This document shows positions 34,918-43,393 of a stretch of 64,000 nt of DNA, piece by piece; position 1 is the first letter of the stretch, and each line of letters opens with the position of its first letter. This DNA is from Marinomonas sp. CT5 (GTDB lineage Bacteria; Pseudomonadota; Gammaproteobacteria; Pseudomonadales; Marinomonadaceae): assembly GCF_018336975.1 (NCBI RefSeq), contig NZ_CP025572.1:1707910-1771909 (forward strand), given 5' to 3'. The position numbers and the translations under genes are program-made. Below the pieces are notes generated by a model. It was not told where the DNA came from. It made no database searches and worked only from the letters and a program-made list of their open reading frames with translations.

Positions 34918-35894
34918 AGTCCATGACTCGCTAAGCGTACAGTGGGATTAACCAGCCCATAGATTAAATCCACTAAAGTGTTTGTAATCACAAAAATGCC
35001 ACCCACAACAATTAGGTAGGCAGAGATGAGTGGAGTATCAACTCGGCTGACCGCATCCATGAATAAAAATCCCATTCCTGGCCATTGAAAAATGGTTTCT
35101 GTCAGAATGGTATAGGCGACTAGCGTTCCGGCTTGAATTCCGCCCACCGTAATTACTGGTAGCATGGTGTTTTTTAAAGCATGTTTGAAATAGATGCGTC
35201 GAGACGAAAGGCCTTTTGACCAAGCAAAGCGGATGTATTCAGATTGTAAAACTTCCATCATTTCTGCGCGGATCAAACGAACAAAAATAGGCATAAGTGC
35301 AATAGCAAGAGACAAACTGGGCAAAAGTAAGTGTTTCAAACCGTCTTTGGTGAAAATACCACTTTCCCATAACCCAAATACTTTAGTCGTTTCGCCACGG
35401 CCAAAACTGGGAGCTAAATTCATCTCAATGGAAAAAATGTATACCATCAAAATTGCAATAATAAAGATGGGGACAGATAAGCCAATAGAGCTAACAATCA
35501 TGAGTAAACGAGACAGTATATGTTTGGGCTTAATGGCTGCTAACACACCACAAGGTGTAGCAACAAGAATAACAAGGATAATAGCGCATATAGCCAATTC
35601 TAAAGTGGCTGGTAGCTTTTCTAAGATAACGTCTAAAGTCGGCTCTTTGTAATAATAAGAGGTGCCTAAATCGCCATGCACCACACCTTTTGCAAAGCGC
35701 CAATATTGTAGGAAGAAACTGTCATTTAGACCAAGTTCTTCTCGAATCTGGTTGCGTTCTTGCTGGGATACCGTCATGCCAACCATTTGTTGTACAGGGT
35801 CGCCTAATTTATCTTGTATGGCAAAGCTAATCACACTGATGATGATCATAACAAAGCAGGCTTGCATTAAGCGGCGAAGTAAAAAAATTAGCAT
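34914..35894 (-). CDS. Peptide ABC transporter permease (DppB/OppB type)
   Basis: A 326-residue inner-membrane permease with six spans. The N-terminal FLLRRLMQACFVMIIISVIS and DPVQQMVG, then GLNDSFFLQYWRFAKGVVHG near 54-73, are typical of DppB. The EAA loop is SEYIRFAWSKGLSSRRIYFK near 218-237, and TETIFQWPGMGFLFMDAV near 270 is the conserved C-terminal block. It is second in the operon, 75 bp after the binding-protein gene. Confidence 0.94.
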   Translation of the reverse strand: MLIFLLRRLMQACFVMIIISVISFAIQDKLGDPVQQMVGMTVSQQERNQIREELGLNDSFFLQYWRFAKGVVHGDLGTSYYYKEPTLDVILEKLPATLELAICAIILVILVATPCGVLAAIKPKHILSRLLMIVSSIGLSVPIFIIAILMVYIFSIEMNLAPSFGRGETTKVFGLWESGIFTKDGLKHLLLPSLSLAIALMPIFVRLIRAEMMEVLQSEYIRFAWSKGLSSRRIYFKHALKNTMLPVITVGGIQAGTLVAYTILTETIFQWPGMGFLFMDAVSRVDTPLISAYLIVVGGIFVITNTLVDLIYGLVNPTVRLASHGL

Positions 35895-35969
35895 GGGGTA
35901 ATTGTATTCCCATTGCGTATTAACGCAGTGTTATTTTGATTAAAAACCTTAATCAGGTTGGCATAGTTA

Positions 35970-37499
35970 CTATTCTTCAATGAATAGATCTCCTAAATGA
36001 GGGTAGTTTTGATCATTTACTATGTCTTGAATTTTGACTTTATCTTTCGCCGCCCAAATGAGTGATTGCCAATAGAGTGGCACAATAGCGGCATCATTAT
36101 ATATGGTTCGTTCTATTCTTTGCATTAGACGAATGCGCCTTTCAGGGTTCATTTCTCGGTTGGCTTGGCGTATATCGTTATCAATAGAAGGTCTACAATA
36201 TTGACTGGCATTATAAGCGCCTAGACCGGTTTTGGCATCTGGGCAAGCAATTATAAATTCAAATAAGTTATTTGAATCCATGGTGTCTGATTGCCATCCT
36301 AACATCATTATGTCTGCGCTCTGATTATTAAACTCTTTAAAGTATTGTGCTTTAGGAAGCGTTTTCAAATCGACGGTAATATGTATTTTTGAGAGCATAG
36401 CGGTAATGGCTTGAGCAACTTTCTCATCATTCATATAGCGATTGTTAGGAGTCATCATGCTAATACGAAAGCCTTTTTCATATCCTGCTTCTTTCATAAG
36501 CTCTAAGGCTTTTTTTAAGTCATATTCTGGTTTTAAATCATTTATATGACCTAAAAAGCGGTCAGCACTTAATTGTCCCGCTGGTATAGCGTAGCCTTTT
36601 AGAATTTTATCAACGATAAGTGCTTGGTTTATGGCTAAATTAATGGCTTTTCGAACCCTGATATCTTGAAACTCTTTTCTGCGTTTTTGGTTCATGTGCA
36701 ATAACAAAATACGCGTACTAGGCAGCGTGACTAGATTAATCCCTTTGATCCTTTTTGTGCGCTCAATGTCTATCGGTGAAACAGGAAAGATAAAATCGAC
36801 ATCACCAGACAAGAGTGCGGCGAGTCGAGTGGAGTCTGCTCTAATTGGAGTCAGTATAATTTTATCGATATTACCGGCAGACTTTGTATCCCAATAGTTT
36901 GGGTTACGTTTTAACTCCATACGGCTACCTAGCTCTCGTTCGGTTATGATAAAAGGTCCTGTGCCTGATACATTTCGAGAGGCAAATGTCTCACCATATT
37001 TAATTATTTGGTCTCGGCCTTGGTAGAAAACTTTATCCATTGGGAATACATACGTCATGATGTTAAGTAGCAATGGATTGGTATAGGTTGAGTGAACATC
37101 AACCGTATATTGGTCAACGATAGAAGCCGATTCAATCGTGTTAAACATGGCGCGAAAATCAGGCGATGTTTTTAGTCGTTCAATAGTATAAACCACATCT
37201 TTTGCGGTAAAAGGATTGCCGGTTCTAAAGGTAACATTGTGGCGTAAATAAAAACGCATAGTTTTATTATCGATTCGTTCCCACCTAGTGGCTAAGCGGG
37301 GTTCAAACTTACCATCTTGTTTCCACCGTAATAATGGATCAAATACAAGGTGCGAAAACTGCAGTGTACCTTCCGACAGCTGTTCATGTGGGTCTAATGA
37401 AATGGGGTCTGCATCAAAGGCCATTTTTAGTGTTGTTGCTGTCGCTGTATTCCATAAGAGCAGGGTTAAGCAGCAAGCTAAAATTACCTTGATTTTCAT
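35970..37499 (-). CDS. Peptide ABC transporter periplasmic binding protein (DppA type)
   Basis: A 509-residue extracellular solute-binding protein of family 5. A signal peptide (MKIKVILACCLTLLLWN, cleavage near ATA at about 21) precedes the mature protein. The mature part has DPISLDPHEQLSEGTLQFSH at the N-terminus, the family signature near DNKTMRFYLRHNVTFRTGNP, then FTAKDVVYTIERL, and VRKAINLAINQALIVDK near 280. The C-terminal WQSLIWAAKDKVK resembles di/oligopeptide binders. It is the first gene of the operon; the 213-bp gap to the divergent acpH gene must hold the promoter. The exact ligand is unknown. Confidence 0.94.
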   Translation of the reverse strand: MKIKVILACCLTLLLWNTATATTLKMAFDADPISLDPHEQLSEGTLQFSHLVFDPLLRWKQDGKFEPRLATRWERIDNKTMRFYLRHNVTFRTGNPFTAKDVVYTIERLKTSPDFRAMFNTIESASIVDQYTVDVHSTYTNPLLLNIMTYVFPMDKVFYQGRDQIIKYGETFASRNVSGTGPFIITERELGSRMELKRNPNYWDTKSAGNIDKIILTPIRADSTRLAALLSGDVDFIFPVSPIDIERTKRIKGINLVTLPSTRILLLHMNQKRRKEFQDIRVRKAINLAINQALIVDKILKGYAIPAGQLSADRFLGHINDLKPEYDLKKALELMKEAGYEKGFRISMMTPNNRYMNDEKVAQAITAMLSKIHITVDLKTLPKAQYFKEFNNQSADIMMLGWQSDTMDSNNLFEFIIACPDAKTGLGAYNASQYCRPSIDNDIRQANREMNPERRIRLMQRIERTIYNDAAIVPLYWQSLIWAAKDKVKIQDIVNDQNYPHLGDLFIEE

Positions 37500-37718
37500 T
37501 TGTTTGGTCTCTCTTGGATTTGGCTTATTAAGGGTAATCTGCGACGTCTAAAAATATCAATACAGTACCATTGGGGGATGCTTTGTTTTGACTATTTGGA
37601 CAAGTAAAGTATTTTTGCAAAAAAATGACTAAAAGGACAGTGATGGTCTTAACCATGACGCATTTATATACAATTTATGTTCTTATTTTGTCTCTTATGA
37701 TCGAAAAATAAGGTGAAA

Positions 37719-38318
37719 ATGAATTATTTTGCGCATCTTCATATCGCAGCTGTTACCAATACATCTTTTATGGGAAGTTTGTTAGGTGATTTTTCCGTTG
37801 ATACTAAACAACTTGATGATGATTTATTAGAAGGTTGGCGTTTGCATCAGAAAGTCGATGTCATGGTTGATCAACATGAGGCAAGCGTTTTGTTTCGCTC
37901 TATGCCCAGACAAGGGCGTCGTCGGTTTGCAGGAATAGTGCAAGATATTGTTATGGATTATTGGCTATTACGATATTGGTCACGTTTTAGCGCTGTGCCT
38001 TTGAATGTATTTTGTGAGCAGGCTATTAAATCTTTACAACGAGATAAATATCGTAGTCCCGAACGTTTGAAAAATATGATTACATCTTTGGAACAGGATA
38101 ATTGGTTACCTAACTTAGGCACAGTAGAGGGAGTAGAAAAAGCGATTTATTCTATTATGCGGCGTTGGCAACATGGAGTGCACTTGCAGGTTTTTATTAA
38201 CGATCTTCTTCTGGTTATTGAGCAAGCAGAAGCACCATTTTTGCGACTCTATCCTGACGTATTAGATTTTGTAATGCTAGAAACGAAAAAAGCCGAGGCC
38301 ACACACAACCTCGGCTAA
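37719..38318 (+). CDS. acpH: Acyl carrier protein phosphodiesterase (AcpH family)
   Basis: A 199-residue HD-like hydrolase that removes the 4'-phosphopantetheine arm from ACP. The N-terminus MNYFAHLHIAAVTNTSFMG then LLGDF matches AcpH (DUF479), and the metal-binding His/Asp pattern is present in GWRLHQKVDVMVDQH near 40-54 and DIVMDYWLLRYW near 74-85. The ATG at 37719 is used because AAGG is 5 nt upstream; a GTG at 37713 would overlap that site. The last codons form one arm of a hairpin. Divergent from the peptide ABC operon, single gene. Confidence 0.9.
   Translation: MNYFAHLHIAAVTNTSFMGSLLGDFSVDTKQLDDDLLEGWRLHQKVDVMVDQHEASVLFRSMPRQGRRRFAGIVQDIVMDYWLLRYWSRFSAVPLNVFCEQAIKSLQRDKYRSPERLKNMITSLEQDNWLPNLGTVEGVEKAIYSIMRRWQHGVHLQVFINDLLLVIEQAEAPFLRLYPDVLDFVMLETKKAEATHNLG
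38286..38318 (-). terminator. Hairpin over the acpH stop, terminator-like on the minus strand
   Basis: AGCCGAGG (38291-38298) pairs perfectly with CCTCGGCT (38309-38316) around a 10-nt loop, overlapping the last acpH codons. On the minus strand the stem is followed by six T; on the plus strand no T-run follows. It may end acpH transcripts poorly and would stop leftward transcription entering from the gap. Confidence 0.55.
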
Positions 38319-38635
38319 TGGACCTTTTCGGTCCGATCGAGAGAACAACCATATAAATAACGTTAGCTCGGTGCAGATTCCTCGCTGTCGTTTATATGGA
38401 GTAATCGAGTATAGAGAGTTTGCAGGTGGTTGCCTTGACTTAAGTCAGGCTTCAATTGGTTGAGATGAAAATTAGGTATTAGAGGATATTGCCTTCTAAA
38501 TCATAGTTTAAGGCTACACTCATAAGAGAGTTAACGTCTTGGCAATACAGGGCTATAGTATTTTCTCTTTATTATCGTAACTTGTGGTAGAATCCGCCAC
38601 CGCAAAAAGACTTAGTTAAATATAGGGGAGTTAGG
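38319..38635. other. Hairpin-rich gap between acpH and rbgA
   Basis: No coding frame is convincing in these 317 bp. Three more structures follow the acpH hairpin: GGACC-TTTTC-GGTCC (38320-38334); a 51-nt imperfect hairpin whose outer arms CCATATA (38349-38355) and TATATGG (38393-38399) continue inward through AACG/CGTT, AGC/GCT and GG/CC; and the 12-bp palindrome TGACTTAAGTCA (38436-38447). Near the end an extended -10 box (TGGTAGAAT, 38585-38593) probably serves rbgA. The structures could be a small RNA or a long 3' UTR. Confidence 0.45.
38585..38593 (+). promoter_or_regulatory. Extended -10 promoter element for rbgA-yacL
   Basis: TGGTAGAAT combines a TG extension with a near-consensus -10 hexamer, 43 bp before the GTG start of rbgA. 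No good -35 hexamer was found, as is usual for extended -10 promoters. Confidence 0.5.
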
Positions 38636-39646
38636 GTGAGCGTTCAGTGGTATCCAGGGCACATGAATAAAGCGCGTCGAGAAATCGAAGATGTTATGAC
38701 GCAAGTAGATATTGTTATCGAAGTTTTGGATGCCCGTATTCCCGATTCTAGCCAAAATCCTATGTTAAATACATTGCGCGGTGATGTGCCAGTTTTACGT
38801 TTGTTAAACAAAAAAGACTTGGCAGATAAAGTACGGTTAGCGCTGTGGTTAGAGCATTGGCAAGGAAATGATTCGGTTTTAGCTCATCCTTTTTCGACTT
38901 TAGATAAAGTAGACGTTTCAAAAATTAGTCACTGGGTGAGCCAAATGGTTCCACATCGCGGCACGGCAGAGAAGCCCATTCGAGCTATGATCGCTGGCAT
39001 TCCGAACGTTGGCAAATCTAGTTTGATGAACGCCTTATTAGGGCGTCGAGTCGCAAAAGTAGGGGACGAGCCTGCGGTTACTAAGTCGCAGCAAAAGCTG
39101 AAAGTAACCAATGGTTTTCAGATTCTAGATACCCCTGGGATTTTGTGGCCCAAAATAGAGAACCCTGATGCTAGCTATCGCTTAGCAGTAACAGGGGCGG
39201 TTCGAGATACTGCGATTGATTATGAAGATGTCGCTTTGGCTGGTTTGAAGTTTTTTATCGCCGACTATCTAGAGTTGCTAACGACTCGCTATAAACTGAA
39301 AGATGTTTCAGATGACTCTTATGAAGTATTAAAGGTCATCGGTTCCAAGCGAGGCGCGTTACGTGCTGGTGGAAAAGTTGACATGCACAAAGCAGCAGAA
39401 GTGTTTTTGAATGACGTGAGAACAGGGGCAATTGGTCCCTATGTCATGGAAACACCTGAAATGGTTGCTCATGAAGAACGTTTGGTTGAAGAAGCGAAAG
39501 CTAAGAAAGAAGCTGAAAGGCAAGCCAGGTTGGCGGCGGCTGTTCCACAGCGCCAGCAAGCTAGTAATCGTGCTTATCGTAATAATCAGACATCAGCAGA
39601 AGTTCAAACTAGTAAGCAAGATGAGAATATAGATGACAAACAGTGA
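38636..39646 (+). CDS. rbgA: Ribosome biogenesis GTPase RbgA/YlqF
   Basis: A 336-residue circularly permuted GTPase for late 50S assembly. The motif order is permuted as expected: N-terminal QWYPGHMNKARREI, G4 LLNKKDL near 60, then G1 GIPNVGKSS near 122-130, G2 around AVTKSQQ, and G3 DTPGIL near 161. The C-terminal domain ends in a Lys/Ala/Arg-rich, Gln-rich tail of about 60 residues. The start is GTG at 38636, with GGGGAG at good spacing. The next gene, yacL, follows within 12 bp, so they form an operon. Confidence 0.94.
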   Translation: MSVQWYPGHMNKARREIEDVMTQVDIVIEVLDARIPDSSQNPMLNTLRGDVPVLRLLNKKDLADKVRLALWLEHWQGNDSVLAHPFSTLDKVDVSKISHWVSQMVPHRGTAEKPIRAMIAGIPNVGKSSLMNALLGRRVAKVGDEPAVTKSQQKLKVTNGFQILDTPGILWPKIENPDASYRLAVTGAVRDTAIDYEDVALAGLKFFIADYLELLTTRYKLKDVSDDSYEVLKVIGSKRGALRAGGKVDMHKAAEVFLNDVRTGAIGPYVMETPEMVAHEERLVEEAKAKKEAERQARLAAAVPQRQQASNRAYRNNQTSAEVQTSKQDENIDDKQ

Positions 39647-39657
39647 GGTTCACGGTC

Positions 39658-40038
39658 ATGGATTATGAAATTGCCTTTGATCAGGACGAAAATGTTTATC
39701 GTATTTATACAGGGTATGAATTCGCTGCAATTGGTGAGTGGGTCTCTGAGTACGTACGTGATTTGGAAAGTATTCAACGTGTATTGATGGCGGCTCGTTT
39801 GGCGGAGTCGGAAAAAGAAACCACTCAATTCAAGCATGGCCCTTTTGATGTAATCTTGAGTGAAGAAGGGGTGTCTGTTTCGCGTCGAGTGGATTTGGAT
39901 TCTGCTGCGGAGGAGATTAAAGCGATGTTTGATACACAGGAGAGCTTTTACCAAACATCAACGGATGGCATTCAAGCGGAATGTGGCTTAGAAGACCTGA
40001 TTAATATGATTGAGAACTGGCACGACGTGCTGCAGTAG
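39658..40038 (+). CDS. yacL: YacL/UPF0231 family protein
   Basis: A 126-residue small acidic protein starting MDYEIAFDQDENVYRIYT, followed by GYEFAAIGEWVSEYV, and ending with CGLEDLINMIENWHDVLQ; these ends match the YacL (UPF0231) family. The ATG at 39658 is chosen over an in-frame GTG at 39643 because the family begins with MDYE. It follows rbgA closely. The molecular role of YacL is not established; it is a cytosolic protein of gammaproteobacteria. Confidence 0.88.
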   Translation: MDYEIAFDQDENVYRIYTGYEFAAIGEWVSEYVRDLESIQRVLMAARLAESEKETTQFKHGPFDVILSEEGVSVSRRVDLDSAAEEIKAMFDTQESFYQTSTDGIQAECGLEDLINMIENWHDVLQ

Positions 40039-40106
40039 TTGTTCATTATGCTGGCTAGGTTTACACTAGCGAGTGTTTATATTTTACGTATTTTTAGGGA
40101 GCCTAT

Positions 40107-40706
40107 ATGCTCATTGAATTGGAAAAAGCCCGCACTCGAAATAATGTTGTTCGCATATTTCGTGAAGAGTTGGATGGACCTGACAGTTGGACCGACGGTT
40201 TTGTTGTGGATGCCAATGAAGAAATGGTTTTGCTCCAATTGGTGGATGATAGTGTTCGTCTTAATGGTTATCAGGTTCTCTTTCTAGAGGATATAAGTGA
40301 TTTCGCTCATCCGGCTCCCTTTAATGACTTCCAGAAAAAAGTATTATCGCTTCGTGGTGAAGAGGTTGTTGATCCTGAAGTCGAACTTGATGATTTAGCC
40401 GTGTTGCTAATGGATATCAGTGAAGAGTTTGGTTTAGTAACGCTTCATCGTGAAGAGATTGAACCGGACAGTTGTGAAATAGGTCGTGTAATCCGAGCGG
40501 ATGCTGTTACTTATGAGCTAGAAGAAATTGGCTCAGATGCTCGATGGTTTGATGATACGTTTGAATATGATTTATACGATATCACCCGTATAGAGTTTGG
40601 CGGCGCCTATGAAGAGGCTTTGTTGTTGGCCAATGATGATATGGGTGATGACGCTTATGAAATATCGGATGATTTCTCTGATGTTGAAGTTGCTGACGAC
40701 GAATAG
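40107..40706 (+). CDS. Unrecognised acidic protein with two similar halves
   Basis: A 199-residue, very acidic soluble protein. AGGGAG lies 8 nt before the ATG. Two segments share a pattern: DGFVVDANEEMVLLQLVDDS then YQVLFLEDIS (about 30-65), and IGRVIRADAVTYELEEIG then YDLYDITRIEFG (about 123-165). Each reads G-x-V followed by an alternating hydrophobic strand, a charged loop and a closing I-[ST]/[DI] segment, suggesting a duplicated small beta-barrel. The C-terminus is an Asp/Glu tail (DDFSDVEVADDE). Lies 68 bp after yacL and ends before a strong terminator, so it may be the last gene of the rbgA-yacL unit. No function proposed. Confidence 0.8.
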   Translation: MLIELEKARTRNNVVRIFREELDGPDSWTDGFVVDANEEMVLLQLVDDSVRLNGYQVLFLEDISDFAHPAPFNDFQKKVLSLRGEEVVDPEVELDDLAVLLMDISEEFGLVTLHREEIEPDSCEIGRVIRADAVTYELEEIGSDARWFDDTFEYDLYDITRIEFGGAYEEALLLANDDMGDDAYEISDDFSDVEVADDE

Positions 40707-40753
40707 TTCTTTTTGATAAGGCGCGTAGAGAGTGCCTTGATGGCAAATTTGAT

Positions 40754-40779
40754 AAAAGCGCCGTTATCGGCGCTTTTTT
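40754..40779 (+). terminator. Rho-independent terminator after the acidic-protein gene
   Basis: AAAAGCGCCG (40754-40763) pairs with CGGCGCTTTT (40768-40777) around TTAT and continues into a T-run. Ends the rbgA-yacL region. Confidence 0.92.
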
Positions 40780-40925
40780 ATGTGTAGTGTATAAGTCAAT
40801 TATTTCGCTCACTGGTTATTTTTAAAGGTGTTTTGTTGGATCTGTAGATAAGTGTGTCTTGAGTAATGATATACAGTGAATGACTTCACAAATTAATACG
40901 AATGAGAATAAAAGGAACATAATTT

Positions 40926-43274
40926 ATGTCACGGTGGCTGACCCTTCTTTGCTCACTGCTGCTCGTTTCGGGCTGTGCGGCTTATGCGACACATCAATTT
41001 GACAATGTATTTGGATCAGCCGATCCTGCAAATCGCATTGCGGATGTTAGTAAAGAAGACAGTGCATTTTATAATGAGCAAGTTAAGCCTATTTTAGATA
41101 GTCGTTGTGTTTCCTGTCATGCTTGTTACGACGCACCTTGCCAACTGAAATTTACGGCTGCTGGTGGGATAGAGCGTGGCGGTTCTAAAGAGTTGGTTTA
41201 TGATGGCACACGCTTACTGGCTTCGTCTCCAACACGCTTATTTATTGATGCGAAAACAACCGATGAGTGGCGCGCAAAAGGGTTCCATCCTGTTTTAAAT
41301 GAACGTGAGCAGTCACCATCAGCAAATCTACAAGGTAGCTTGTTGTATCGAGCGATAGCGTTACGTAAAAAACAGGGAGATTTTACTCAACCAGTTCTAT
41401 CTGATGATTATGACTTCTCTCTTGCTCGTGATCAGCAGTGCGTGAGCATTGAGAATTATGATCAATTCGAGAAAGATTATCCGAAATGGGGTATGCCTTA
41501 TGGGCTTCCTGAGCTAAATGATGATGAATATGATGTGTTAACTCGTTGGCTGGCGAAAGGTGGGAAAATGCCTAAGCCTGAACCTTTATCTGCGGACATG
41601 CAGAAGCAAGTTGCGTTATGGGAGTCACGTTTAAATGGCGATGATTTGAAAAGCCAGCTAATTTCTCGTTATATCTATGAGCATCTTTATTTATATAGTT
41701 TGTACTTGGATGATGGGGAGAAATACCGTTTTCAATTAGTTCGTTCTAAAACGCCACCTGGCGAGCCGATTGATAGAATTGCGACCCGACGCCCATATGA
41801 TCCACCGGGTGTTGATCGTGTTTATTATCGTTTGTGGACTGATCCCGAAGTTAAAGTCCAAAAAAACCATATTCCCATGCAATTAAGTGAGGAGAGATAT
41901 AAGCGTTGGCAGTCTTATCTCTATGATGATAGTTATCAGGTTACTAAGGATCCTGGCTATGATCCGGAAGTAGCGACTAATCCCTTTAAAACTTTTCGTG
42001 AGATACCAGCGTATGCACGTTATCGCTTTCTCTTAGATCACTCCCAAAAAACCATTATGTCTTTTATTAAAGGGCCTGTTTGTCGCGGACAGGTGGCAGT
42101 GAATGTAATTAATGAGCAGTTTTGGGTGTTTTTTATTGATCCAGAAGTGGTTTATAACAAAGGGTCTGCGGATTACTTAGAAGATAAGGTGCAGAACTTA
42201 GATTTACCTGCAATTGGGTCGAGTAATACCTTGGCGTTATCATCATGGATTACTTTTTCGGACCAGCAAAAATCTTATTTGTCAGCAAAAGCAAAGCTTG
42301 TTGAAAATGAGTTGGGCAGTAAGATTCCTTTGGATCTAAGTTTGATTTGGGATGGTGAAGGTTATAATCAAAATGCTGCATTAACTGTATTTCGTCATTT
42401 TGATAATGCTTCTGTGGTCAAAGGGATGGTTGGGCAACAGCCAAAAACCGCGTGGGTCATTGATTATCCTTTATTAGAGAGAATTCACTATCTGCTTGTG
42501 GCTGGATTTGATGTTTATGGTAATGTTGGGCATCAGCTAGAAACGCGTTTGTATATGGACTTTTTGAGGATGGAGGGTGAGATGAACTTCTTACTTTTGC
42601 TGCCTAAAGAAGACCGAGAGTCGATTCGCCAGTACTGGTACCGAGAGGCTAATCAAACCATTAAAGACTATATATTCAGTGATTATATCAAAGTAGATCG
42701 TCAGACTCAGATTGATTTTGAGACGGATGATCACCAATCTGAATTGTATGAAATGCTGCGTGATAAATTGTCCACAGTGCTAGACCATGGCTATGACTTA
42801 GAGCAAAGCAAACTCAATGCTAATCAGCTTAAAGCCTTATATAAGTTACAGTCAGTGCGTGGCGGCGGGTTGGTGCATTTGCCTAACGTTGCCACTATCT
42901 TGGTGACGAAGCAAGGTGAACCAATGGAGGTCCTTAGTCTGATTCATAATAAAGCCCACGCCAATATTTCCAGTCTACTGGATGAGGAAGCGGCGCGTTT
43001 ACCGGATGAAGATGGTGTAACCTTAGCTAAGGGCGTGTTAGGGGATTACCCTAATGTTCTGATGCAGGTGGAAGAAAGTGAGCTAATTGATTGGGCGGAA
43101 CAAGTTGGAAGCCTTAAAACAGAAGAAGATTATGCGGAGCTTGTGGACAGTTTTGGCATCCGCAGAACTCATCCTAACTTCTGGTTTGTTAGTGATGCCA
43201 TTGGTAATTTGAACAAGATTGATCGTCCTAGAGAAAGTGGGATTTTAGACTATAACCGCTTGGAGAATAGATAA
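40926..43274 (+). CDS. cti: Fatty acid cis/trans isomerase Cti
   Basis: A 782-residue heme-containing enzyme that converts cis to trans unsaturated fatty acids in membrane phospholipids, hardening the membrane under solvent or heat stress. The heme c motif is CVSCH at 61-65, within a Cys-rich stretch CVSCHACYDAPC. The rest matches the Cti family in length and blocks such as DPGYDPEVATNPFKTFREIP and SWITFSDQQKSY. The N-terminus has a lipobox (LLLVSGC, Cys17), so it may be a lipoprotein facing the periplasm. AGGAA lies 8 nt before the ATG. Single gene after a terminator. Confidence 0.94.
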   Translation: MSRWLTLLCSLLLVSGCAAYATHQFDNVFGSADPANRIADVSKEDSAFYNEQVKPILDSRCVSCHACYDAPCQLKFTAAGGIERGGSKELVYDGTRLLASSPTRLFIDAKTTDEWRAKGFHPVLNEREQSPSANLQGSLLYRAIALRKKQGDFTQPVLSDDYDFSLARDQQCVSIENYDQFEKDYPKWGMPYGLPELNDDEYDVLTRWLAKGGKMPKPEPLSADMQKQVALWESRLNGDDLKSQLISRYIYEHLYLYSLYLDDGEKYRFQLVRSKTPPGEPIDRIATRRPYDPPGVDRVYYRLWTDPEVKVQKNHIPMQLSEERYKRWQSYLYDDSYQVTKDPGYDPEVATNPFKTFREIPAYARYRFLLDHSQKTIMSFIKGPVCRGQVAVNVINEQFWVFFIDPEVVYNKGSADYLEDKVQNLDLPAIGSSNTLALSSWITFSDQQKSYLSAKAKLVENELGSKIPLDLSLIWDGEGYNQNAALTVFRHFDNASVVKGMVGQQPKTAWVIDYPLLERIHYLLVAGFDVYGNVGHQLETRLYMDFLRMEGEMNFLLLLPKEDRESIRQYWYREANQTIKDYIFSDYIKVDRQTQIDFETDDHQSELYEMLRDKLSTVLDHGYDLEQSKLNANQLKALYKLQSVRGGGLVHLPNVATILVTKQGEPMEVLSLIHNKAHANISSLLDEEAARLPDEDGVTLAKGVLGDYPNVLMQVEESELIDWAEQVGSLKTEEDYAELVDSFGIRRTHPNFWFVSDAIGNLNKIDRPRESGILDYNRLENR

Positions 43275-43393
43275 GCTAATGGCTCTAAATGTGCTTTGGT
43301 TTTCGTTTCTGCATTTAGTGCATGATTGAGTCCTTGTAACTTCTGCTGATGAGTCTTAAATAGAAGGCATATTAGTTTTCTTGGATGAATATT

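Noticed and set aside
38319..38635. tRNA or other standard RNA gene in the hairpin-rich gap
   Set aside because: No cloverleaf, no GGTTCGA-type T-loop and no known RNA family pattern could be identified by eye.
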